From: an uncultured Prochlorococcus sp.
GTDB taxonomy: Bacteria; Cyanobacteriota; Cyanobacteriia; PCC-6307; Cyanobiaceae
Reading direction: 5' to 3'
DNA: 64,000 bases
Assembly: GCA_902618795.1 (NCBI GenBank)
Contig: CACNCF010000004.1
Location: forward strand, 1-64,000
Shown here: positions 10,482 to 17,317 of the stretch, piece after piece
Layout of the letters: every line of letters starts with the position of its first letter
How positions within the stretch are numbered: the stretch's first letter is position 1
Position numbers and translations under genes: made by a program
Notes under the pieces: model-generated
Told to the model about the DNA's origin: nothing
Databases searched by the model: none
What the model saw: only the letters and a program-made list of their open reading frames with translations

Positions 10482-11639
10482 TTAAGAACGAACCTGCACA
10501 GGCATAACTAAATAAGTAAAAGAATTAAGATTATCTTCTGGCACAAAAACCGCTGGAGTAGTTGCAATATTACATTTTAAAAGTACATTTTCAGAAGCAA
10601 TAACTTTTAAACCTTCTAATAAATATCTTACGTTAAATGCAATATCAAAATTTTCTCCAGAATAAGAAACAGGTATTGATTCATTTGCATTTCCAATATC
10701 TTGAGCATCTGCACTAATTGAAGCTAAATCTGTATCATCTAATTTAATCTTTACAACACTACTTTGCTGATCAGCCAAAACAGCAATTCTTTCTAATGAA
10801 TCAATTAATTTTTTTGTATTAAAATTTATAATTTTAGAAAAAGAATCAGGAATTAATTGTGAATAATTAGGATAAGTACCTTCTAAAGTTCTTGTAGTAA
10901 TTATTTGATTAGAAGATATAAATACTACTTGACCTTTGTCATAGAAAAGCTTAATTGAATTTTCTGAGGTTCTCAAAGATACTAGTTTTTCAATTTCTCT
11001 CAATGATCTAGTTGGGATAGTTACCGATAAATCATCAAAATTTGAAGATAAGTTTTCTTTATTTTTAATATGTTCTTCATCACCAATTAAGGCAACAGCC
11101 AATCTATGACCATCTGTAGAAGCAGACTCTAAATAATTTGGTTTGAAAGTAAAATTGACACCTGTTAGTAGTTGCTTTGAATCATCATTACTACTGGCAA
11201 AAATGGTAGATTTTAAAGCTTTTAAAAAAGAACTAGGATCAATATTCAAAGAAGTACCGCTTTCAACAAATGGCAAATTAGGATATTCATCAGAGGGGAT
11301 CCCTTTTAGATTAAAAGAACCTCTATCACTTTTTATTAGGATATTATCTGAATTCTCTTCTACTCCTAGAGAAACAGGAGTTTCATTAGGTAGTTTGTTT
11401 ACTATTTCGGATAAAAGTTTTGAAGGTATAGTAATAGCTCCACTATTTTTGACAGTTCCATCAAAAGAAGTTTGAATTCCTAAATTTAAGTCAAATCCTG
11501 TGACGCTAATTTTATTAGTTCCTTCGTCAGCTGTTAAAAGTATGTTTGCAAGAATTGGATGCGTTGGCCTTGAAGCAACTGCCTTGCTTACTAGTTGTAT
11601 AGCATTATTTAATTCATTTTGATTACAAATAATTTCCAT
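10482..11639 (-). CDS. dnaN: DNA polymerase III beta subunit (sliding clamp)
   Basis: DnaN is the ring-shaped processivity clamp of the replicative polymerase. The 385-residue length fits three clamp domains of about 120-130 residues. Recognisable segments are MEIICNQNELNNAIQLVSKAV, RPTHPILANILL, the ASSNDDSKQLLTGVNF stretch at about residues 155-170, STDGHRLA, and the C-terminal YLVMPVQVR that forms the clamp's binding pocket. It is the first gene left of the putative origin, and a well-formed promoter sits 26 bases upstream. It heads the transcription unit dnaN - PRC-barrel - purL - purF. Confidence 0.97.
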   Translation of the reverse strand: MEIICNQNELNNAIQLVSKAVASRPTHPILANILLTADEGTNKISVTGFDLNLGIQTSFDGTVKNSGAITIPSKLLSEIVNKLPNETPVSLGVEENSDNILIKSDRGSFNLKGIPSDEYPNLPFVESGTSLNIDPSSFLKALKSTIFASSNDDSKQLLTGVNFTFKPNYLESASTDGHRLAVALIGDEEHIKNKENLSSNFDDLSVTIPTRSLREIEKLVSLRTSENSIKLFYDKGQVVFISSNQIITTRTLEGTYPNYSQLIPDSFSKIINFNTKKLIDSLERIAVLADQQSSVVKIKLDDTDLASISADAQDIGNANESIPVSYSGENFDIAFNVRYLLEGLKVIASENVLLKCNIATTPAVFVPEDNLNSFTYLVMPVQVRS

Positions 11640-11665
11640 CAGAATTTGGAACTTTTTACAAATAC

Positions 11666-11694
11666 AATATACTTTTTTCGTAAATTAAATTCAA
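11666..11694 (-). promoter_or_regulatory. Predicted sigma-70-type promoter of dnaN
   Basis: Read on the minus strand, TTGAAT (11689-11694) and TATATT (11666-11671) are separated by exactly 17 bases. Each has one or two mismatches to the -35 and -10 consensus. The -10 ends 26 bases before the dnaN ATG, which predicts a leader of about 18-20 bases. The location inside the origin region would place dnaN expression next to DnaA-binding sites. Confidence 0.6.
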
Positions 11695-11748
11695 TAAATT
11701 TATTTTTTACTTTTTTCTAATAAAAAAATAAATAATTAAATAAAAATT

Positions 11749-11782
11749 TAGTAGTAGTAGTTTTTGTGGGAACTGTGGAATT
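11749..11782. promoter_or_regulatory. TAG trinucleotide run next to tandem DnaA-box-like 9-mers
   Basis: Four consecutive TAG trinucleotides (11749-11760) are followed by TTTT and then by TGTGGGAAC and TGTGGAATT directly in tandem. The known bacterial origin unwinding element has 5'-TA(G/A) repeats (DnaA-trios), a short spacer and DnaA boxes in this same orientation. The match in order and orientation is seen directly. A role in strand opening is inference. Confidence 0.5.
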
Positions 11783-11843
11783 CTTCAATAAAACAGCTTG
11801 TTTATTTAGTTTACGAAGAAAACAATATGTGTAAAAAATTTTT

Positions 11844-11898
11844 TATTTGTTGAATATTTTTTACTTTTTTCGAAAATTTTTAATTTATTCAACAAATA
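11844..11898. repeat. 13-bp perfect inverted repeat in the origin region
   Basis: TATTTGTTGAATA (11844-11856) and TATTCAACAAATA (11886-11898) are exact reverse complements separated by 29 bases. The spacer contains one of three copies of the 10-mer TACTTTTTTC; the others are at 11670-11679 and 11708-11717. A related half-site, TTTAACAAATGA, follows near 11920. The arms could bind an origin protein or form a cruciform. Confidence 0.6.
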
Positions 11899-11975
11899 GA
11901 ATTTCTTGTTATGTACTTTTTAACAAATGAGGTCTATTTTTAATTGATTTCCACAGACACTATTTTTTTTGGATT

Positions 11976-13079
11976 TTAATATCCTAAGATCTTAGTTATA
12001 TTTTTTAATGAAGGTTCAATATTTTTCCTAAAAATAGCATCGTTGTTTTTTATAGCGCAATCAGGATCTTTCAATCCATTTCCAGTCAGAACACAAACAA
12101 TAGTCGATTCTTTCTGAATTCTATTTTTATTTTTAATCAGTCCAGCAACTGATGCTGCACTGGCAGGTTCACAAAATACTCCCTCTTTGGCAAGAATTTT
12201 ATAAGCATTGATTATTTCTTCATCTGTAACTGATTGAAAGTCTCCTTTACTCTCTTTCCTTACTTTTTTTGCTTTTTCTCTATTTACAGGATTTCCAATT
12301 CTTATAGCAGTTGCAATTGTTTCTGGATCCTTAACTATTATATTTTTTACTAATGGAGCAGAGCCTTCGGACTGAAAACCCATCATTATTGGTAATTTCA
12401 AATTCCTTTTTATTGTTGAATATTCTTTAAATCCCATCCAATAAGCAGTTATGTTTCCTGCATTACCCATTGGAATACAAAGCCAATCAGGAGCATAACC
12501 TAAGTCATCAACTATTTCAAAAGCTGCTGTCTTTTGTCCTTGTATTCGATATGGATTAACAGAATTAACAAGCTCTATAGGATGTTCTGAGGATAAATCT
12601 CTAACAATTTCAAGAGCCTTATCAAAGTTTCCATTAATAGATATTATTTCAGCACCATACATTAATGCTTGCGCAAGCTTTCCTTGCGCAACAAATCCTT
12701 CTGGGATTAAAACATAAGGTTTTAATCCTCCTCTCGAAGCATATGCAGCAGCAGCTGCAGAGGTATTTCCAGTACTTGCACAAATTACTGCTTCACGGCC
12801 TTCTTCTTTTGCTTTGCTAATTGCCATAGTCATTCCACGATCTTTAAAAGATCCTGTTGGATTAAGGCCATCATATTTTAAAAAAACTTTTGTTCCATTC
12901 CCAATTAAGTTGCTAATTGACTCGCTTAGAATTAGTGGTGTATTTCCTTCATTTAGGGAAATAATAGGAGTTTTTTTTGTAACTGGAAGATATTGTTTAT
13001 AAGCTTTTATTAGACCTGGCCATCTTTTTTTTCTGTAATTAATACGCAGTTTATTTTTTATTTTATTGAATAACACCAT
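11976..13079 (-). CDS. thrC: Threonine synthase
   Basis: ThrC converts O-phosphohomoserine to threonine using pyridoxal phosphate. The 367-residue protein has the fold-type II PLP signature [11 protein letters not shown] with the Schiff-base lysine at about residue 79. It also has the [19 protein letters not shown] loop and a phosphate-binding [10 protein letters not shown] near residue 205. The C-terminal [13 protein letters not shown] and [11 protein letters not shown] are typical. Its 3' end faces the origin, and its promoter side lies six bases from the DUF1400 gene, with which it is probably co-transcribed. Confidence 0.95.
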   Translation of the reverse strand: MVLFNKIKNKLRINYRKKRWPGLIKAYKQYLPVTKKTPIISLNEGNTPLILSESISNLIGNGTKVFLKYDGLNPTGSFKDRGMTMAISKAKEEGREAVICASTGNTSAAAAAYASRGGLKPYVLIPEGFVAQGKLAQALMYGAEIISINGNFDKALEIVRDLSSEHPIELVNSVNPYRIQGQKTAAFEIVDDLGYAPDWLCIPMGNAGNITAYWMGFKEYSTIKRNLKLPIMMGFQSEGSAPLVKNIIVKDPETIATAIRIGNPVNREKAKKVRKESKGDFQSVTDEEIINAYKILAKEGVFCEPASAASVAGLIKNKNRIQKESTIVCVLTGNGLKDPDCAIKNNDAIFRKNIEPSLKNITKILGY

Positions 13080-13085
13080 GGTTGT

Positions 13086-13658
13086 TTAATTCGTTTTGAT
13101 TTTTTCTAGAGGTGAGTTGGTGAAAAAGGTTAATAATTCTGAAATCGATTCTACTTTATTCATAACTTTGCTCAAAGCGCTGACATCTAAAATTACAGTT
13201 TTAGTTGGATATCCTTCAAAAAAATTTACTAGATTTATTTTTCCATTTCCTATGTTAATTCCTTGAATTACGCTTGCTCTAAGGGCCAGCATACCTGTTT
13301 TTTCATCAGTTGCTCTGGGTGGGTGGATTATAGATGAAAGTCTTGTTAAAAAAACATTTCCTATTTCAGAATATACTAGTTTGCTTGCAATGGTAATAGG
13401 CACTTCAAAATCTTTGTTTAAAATTTTTCTAATTTCTTTATCGGGAGACCCAGTTGCTTTTAAAATTCTTTTTAATTGTCTTGTAGATTTACCTTCTTTA
13501 GCAAAAGTTTTTAATGAATTTACTTTAATTGTTCTAGAAAATATGCTGTATGTGATTTTAATTTCTTCAGCAGTATAAGCTTTTGGAACATTAAAAAATA
13601 ATGGAGAAATTACTAAAATAAAAAATATTTTAAATTTTAAAAATTTATGAGACTTCAT
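13086..13658 (-). CDS. Secreted or membrane protein with a DUF1400 domain
   Basis: The 190-residue protein has a typical signal peptide (residues about 1-30, KFKIFFILVISPLFFNVPKAYTA). It is followed by the DUF1400 domain, with AEEIKITYSIFSRTIKVNSLKTFA, LLKRILKATGSP-like text and YSEIGNVFLTRLSS. In larger cyanobacteria this domain is the N-terminal part of predicted alpha/beta hydrolases. Here the hydrolase part is missing, since no GxSxG motif is visible, so the protein is a stand-alone version. It lies directly between the AarF-type kinase (no gap) and thrC (six bases). The function is unknown. Confidence 0.78.
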   Translation of the reverse strand: MKSHKFLKFKIFFILVISPLFFNVPKAYTAEEIKITYSIFSRTIKVNSLKTFAKEGKSTRQLKRILKATGSPDKEIRKILNKDFEVPITIASKLVYSEIGNVFLTRLSSIIHPPRATDEKTGMLALRASVIQGINIGNGKINLVNFFEGYPTKTVILDVSALSKVMNKVESISELLTFFTNSPLEKIKTN

Positions 13659-15515
13659 TTATATATTTGCACCAGCGGCAATCTTAACAAGTCTTACTAC
13701 TCCTTTTTCAGTTACTTTTTTTGCAATTTTTATACCCATTTCTTTTGTGTAGGGCTCATTAACAAGTCTTGGCAATCTTTTTAGAAAAATGTCAATTGAA
13801 TACCCCGGTACTTTTTGTAAAATCTCTAAAAAGTTTCTCAATGGTTCAACATAAATTATAAGGTCACTCAAGTTATTATTTTCGTTAGTAGTGTTTAATT
13901 TAATTGATTGTGGAAGATAATTATTAAAACTTTTCAATATTTTTAGACTAAGTAAATCTATCTGATTTGTTAAACCTTCAACTATCTCATTTCTAAGAAA
14001 TCCTCCATTTGAAGAAAAGAGAAGATTTATAACTTCGTCTAAAAGTCTTTCTAAATCGAGGTTTGTTTGCTTTGCAGCGTTAGAAAGAAGATCCTCTAAA
14101 CGATCCCATTTAAATTTTTTATTATCAAAAAGCATTTCTTTAAGGCTTTCCCTTAATTGTGGATCAGGGTCTTCCATTAATCTTCTTGCAAAATAGGGAT
14201 ACGCAGCACCTAATATTTTGAAGTTTGGATCTACGCTTAAAGCTATTCCCTCTAATGTAAGTAATGATCTAATTATAAGAGCATAATACGGGGGTAGTCT
14301 GAAGGGGAATTTATACATAACACCAGACATATCATCAGTAACGCTCTTAAAATCCATTTTCGAAACTCCTTGTTCAACGGCGTTAATGAAAACATCTTGA
14401 AATGCTGGAACAATGGGTTCTAGATTAACTTCCTCTGATAAAAATCCTAATTTTACGAAATCTTGAGACAATTTATCGAAGTTCTTATTTACTAAGTGGA
14501 CTACTGCTTGAATTAATCCTGACCTAGATTCTCTGGAAACCTCGCTCATCATTCCAAAATCTAGATAACATAATCTTCCATCTTCTAAGGCTAATAAATT
14601 ACCTGGATGCGGGTCTGCATGAAAAAAACCATGTTCTAAAAGCTGTTCTAAACTGCATTGCACCCCTATATCAATCATGTCATCAGGATTAATTCCTAAT
14701 TTTTTTACGTCCTCTAAATTCGTTAATTTTGTACCGTCTATCCATTCCATTGCTAAAACTCTTCTTGAAGTTATTTCTTTATAAATTTTTGGTACGGCAA
14801 TCATCTTGTTATGTTTATGCATATCTCTAAATTTTTCTGCATTTGCAGCTTCGTTTAGATAATCCATCTCTTCAAAAACTCTCTTGCCTAATTCATCAAT
14901 CAAAGCAACTAGATCACTTCTTATCAATCCGACATTGTTTTTTAGCCAATAAGCAATATTTCTTACAATGTAAAGGTCTAAGGTTATTTGTTCTCTTAAA
15001 CCTGGCCGTTGTACTTTTATTGCAACGATTTCTTCATTTTTTAATTTAGCTTTATGCACTTGACCTAAAGAGGCAGCAGAAATTGGCTCTTTATCAATTT
15101 CTAAAAAAATCTCATCTATTTTGTTTCCTAAATCTTCTTCTATTAATTCCATAGCTTTATCGCCATCAAAACCAGGGAGTTGATCTTGCAATTCAGATAA
15201 TTCTTCTAGAAGAATACCTGGGATTATATCTGGTCTTGTTGATAAAGCTTGGCCTGCTTTAACAAATGCAGGTCCAAGTTCTACTAACAAATTTGTTAAT
15301 TCTCTTGCTCTAAATCTTGCTTGTTCTTCATTTTTCAGTCTTCCAGTTAATTTATCCCATCCAACGGAAAAGATGTAAGCAAAAATAGGTAGAAGTGTTT
15401 GCCAAAGTCTTTTTAAAAGTCTTTTAGGATTTTTTTTGTATATTTTAGCAATTGTATCTGGATCATAATTTAAGAGTCCAGAGACCTCAATAAAATCGGT
15501 AAAATCTTCTTTCAT
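13659..15515 (-). CDS. ABC1/AarF/UbiB family atypical kinase
   Basis: The 618-residue protein belongs to the ABC1/ADCK/UbiB family, which in bacteria and chloroplasts is tied to isoprenoid-quinone synthesis and plastoglobule-type lipid metabolism. Visible motifs are the family KxGQ signature (KAGQALSTRPDIIP, about residues 86-99), AAASLGQVHKAKL-type text in the P-loop position (SAASLGQVHKAKL), VAIKVQRPG, HADPHPGNLL and YLDFGMMS (DFG). The C-terminal 150 residues are helical with no obvious domain. It shares a transcription unit with the DUF1400 protein and thrC, and is divergent from recN with a 68-base gap. In a cyanobacterium the quinone would be plastoquinone, which is inference. Confidence 0.9.
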   Translation of the reverse strand: MKEDFTDFIEVSGLLNYDPDTIAKIYKKNPKRLLKRLWQTLLPIFAYIFSVGWDKLTGRLKNEEQARFRARELTNLLVELGPAFVKAGQALSTRPDIIPGILLEELSELQDQLPGFDGDKAMELIEEDLGNKIDEIFLEIDKEPISAASLGQVHKAKLKNEEIVAIKVQRPGLREQITLDLYIVRNIAYWLKNNVGLIRSDLVALIDELGKRVFEEMDYLNEAANAEKFRDMHKHNKMIAVPKIYKEITSRRVLAMEWIDGTKLTNLEDVKKLGINPDDMIDIGVQCSLEQLLEHGFFHADPHPGNLLALEDGRLCYLDFGMMSEVSRESRSGLIQAVVHLVNKNFDKLSQDFVKLGFLSEEVNLEPIVPAFQDVFINAVEQGVSKMDFKSVTDDMSGVMYKFPFRLPPYYALIIRSLLTLEGIALSVDPNFKILGAAYPYFARRLMEDPDPQLRESLKEMLFDNKKFKWDRLEDLLSNAAKQTNLDLERLLDEVINLLFSSNGGFLRNEIVEGLTNQIDLLSLKILKSFNNYLPQSIKLNTTNENNNLSDLIIYVEPLRNFLEILQKVPGYSIDIFLKRLPRLVNEPYTKEMGIKIAKKVTEKGVVRLVKIAAGANI

Positions 15516-15583
15516 AACTTTATATATTTAAAACCTTTATTTTTTTTAAAAAGAAGTTAATTTTTCTATATAGAAGAATTATC

Positions 15584-17263
15584 ATGTTAATACAACTAAA
15601 AATAGAAAATATTGCCTTAATAGAAATTATAGAAATTAATTTCGAAAAAGGTTTGAATATCATAACGGGAGATTCAGGTTCAGGAAAATCATTAATTGTG
15701 GATTCCCTAAATGCATTATTTGGTGGAACTAATATACCTCTAAAACATTTAATACGTCCAGGAAAAGATTTTTGTTTTATCGAGGCTATATTTTCTTCTT
15801 CTCCCCAAATTAATGATTGGTTAATTGTTAATGGTTTTGAAATAACTTCTTCAGAACTACAAATTAAAAGAAAATCTTATAAAAAAAATAATAAAATTTT
15901 ATCCAAATATAGCGTTAATAATTTATCAATAAATAGACAATCATTAGAAAAACTTGGACGATTTTTAATTGATTTTGCAGGTCAATCCGACACTTTTATA
16001 TTTGATTCTTTAGATAAGAGAAGACTAATTATTGATGACTTATGTTCCCAAGAATCAAGAGATACTAGCGAAAGGATTAAAAGTATATGGGGAGAAACTA
16101 AAGTTTTAGAAGGATTAATGCATGAAAAAATAGAATTTTCTAGGAATCAAACAGAAAAAAACTTGGCAATTAAGCACATGTTGAAGAGTTTAGAAGAAGC
16201 TGATTTAAATTCAAGTGAAGAAATTTTAGAATTAGAGTTATTAGAAAATAAACTAGTAAATAATCTAGAAATTAATAATTCAATTAAATCATCATTAGAA
16301 AACTTAAACAATTTCAGTCATGATGAACCGTCAGTAACTTCTTTTATCAATCAATCACTAAAGATTTTAAATAAAACAGCAGATTTCGATCTAAAGATTC
16401 AAAAATTTAGAGAGAAATTATTAAATATTCATGCTGATGTTGAAGATTTAATTTTTGATTTAAAATCATATTTGCAAGAGATAGAAAATTATGAATCTAA
16501 TCTTCCAGAAATACAAGAAAGATTATTCTTTTTAAAAAACTTAGAGAGAACTTTTTCATTGGATCTAACTCAATTAATTGAAAAGCGCGATCAATTAAAA
16601 ACGTATTTTCAACAAAATGATCAAGATAATGAGATTTCCAGGATTAAAGCTCAAATTGAAAATTTACAAAGTAATCTAAATTCTTTATTTGTTACTCAAT
16701 CTACTGACAGAAAAAAAATTGCTAAACAGTTACAAATTTCAGTAATGTCAATTTTAAGCAATCTAGGTTTAGAAAATGCAAACTTTTCAATTCAATTTTC
16801 TGAATGCAAGCCTTCTGGCGATGGAATTGACGATATAAATTTTTTATTTTCGGCTAATCCTGATCAGAAGCTTGCTCCATTATCAAATGTTATTTCTGGC
16901 GGAGAAATGTCAAGATTCTTGTTAGCTATTAAATCAAGTATTTCTAAAAAACCCAATACTTTCTTTTTAGATGAAATTGATAGTGGTTTAAGTGGTAAAT
17001 CTCTATTTTCTTTGGTGGAGCTTATAAAAGAAATTTCTAAAAATCAACAAGTCTTATGTATTACACATCAGCCATTTCTCGCTGCAAGGGGATCAGCTCA
17101 TTTCAAAGTTAATAAAAACGTAATAAATGGGATAACTTTTACTTCAATCGCAAAACTAACTACAAAAAATCAAAGAAAAAATGAACTAATAGAACTTATA
17201 GGTGGAGGTTCATGCGAAGTAAACGAATATGCTTCTAGACTTCTTGATCGCTCAGCTGCGTAA
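15584..17263 (+). CDS. recN: DNA repair ATPase RecN
   Basis: RecN is an SMC-like ATPase acting early in double-strand-break repair by recombination. The 559-residue protein has a Walker A at residues 29-36 (GDSGSGKS) and a central coiled-coil region, about residues 160-360, rich in Leu, Glu and Lys. It then has the ABC signature VISGGEMSRFLLA and Walker B FFLDEIDSGLSG near residues 440-475, followed by the H-loop CITHQPFLAARG. The length is normal for the family. It is followed by uvrA after 54 bases on the same strand, a repair-gene pair. Confidence 0.96.
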   Translation: MLIQLKIENIALIEIIEINFEKGLNIITGDSGSGKSLIVDSLNALFGGTNIPLKHLIRPGKDFCFIEAIFSSSPQINDWLIVNGFEITSSELQIKRKSYKKNNKILSKYSVNNLSINRQSLEKLGRFLIDFAGQSDTFIFDSLDKRRLIIDDLCSQESRDTSERIKSIWGETKVLEGLMHEKIEFSRNQTEKNLAIKHMLKSLEEADLNSSEEILELELLENKLVNNLEINNSIKSSLENLNNFSHDEPSVTSFINQSLKILNKTADFDLKIQKFREKLLNIHADVEDLIFDLKSYLQEIENYESNLPEIQERLFFLKNLERTFSLDLTQLIEKRDQLKTYFQQNDQDNEISRIKAQIENLQSNLNSLFVTQSTDRKKIAKQLQISVMSILSNLGLENANFSIQFSECKPSGDGIDDINFLFSANPDQKLAPLSNVISGGEMSRFLLAIKSSISKKPNTFFLDEIDSGLSGKSLFSLVELIKEISKNQQVLCITHQPFLAARGSAHFKVNKNVINGITFTSIAKLTTKNQRKNELIELIGGGSCEVNEYASRLLDRSAA

Positions 17264-17280
17264 AATAAAAAAAATTCTAC

Positions 17281-17286
17281 TATAAT
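17281..17286 (+). promoter_or_regulatory. Predicted -10 element of uvrA
   Basis: A perfect TATAAT lies 31 bases before the uvrA start codon, in the 54-base gap after recN. No good -35 hexamer is seen 16-18 bases upstream. Many Prochlorococcus promoters also lack a conserved -35, so I call only the -10. uvrA may then be transcribed separately from recN. Confidence 0.45.
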
Positions 17287-17317
17287 AACCTTTTTAAATC
17301 ACATTTAAGATTTAAAC

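Larger units (their letters stand above)
11640..11975. other. Putative chromosomal replication origin (oriC) between dnaN and thrC
   Basis: This 336-base gap is the longest gene-free stretch in the window. It contains one perfect match to the DnaA-box consensus TTWTNCACA (TGTGTAAAA on the plus strand, 11828-11836). It also has one 8-of-9 match (ATTTCCACA, 11947-11955) and two tandem 7-of-9 copies (11765-11773 and 11774-11782). Four TAG trinucleotides at 11749-11760 abut the tandem boxes. The tract 11680-11750 is almost pure A/T. A 13-bp inverted repeat and three copies of TACTTTTTTC complete it. In Prochlorococcus the origin is generally placed beside dnaN. There is no dnaA gene here, as usual in these genomes. 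Confidence 0.75.
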
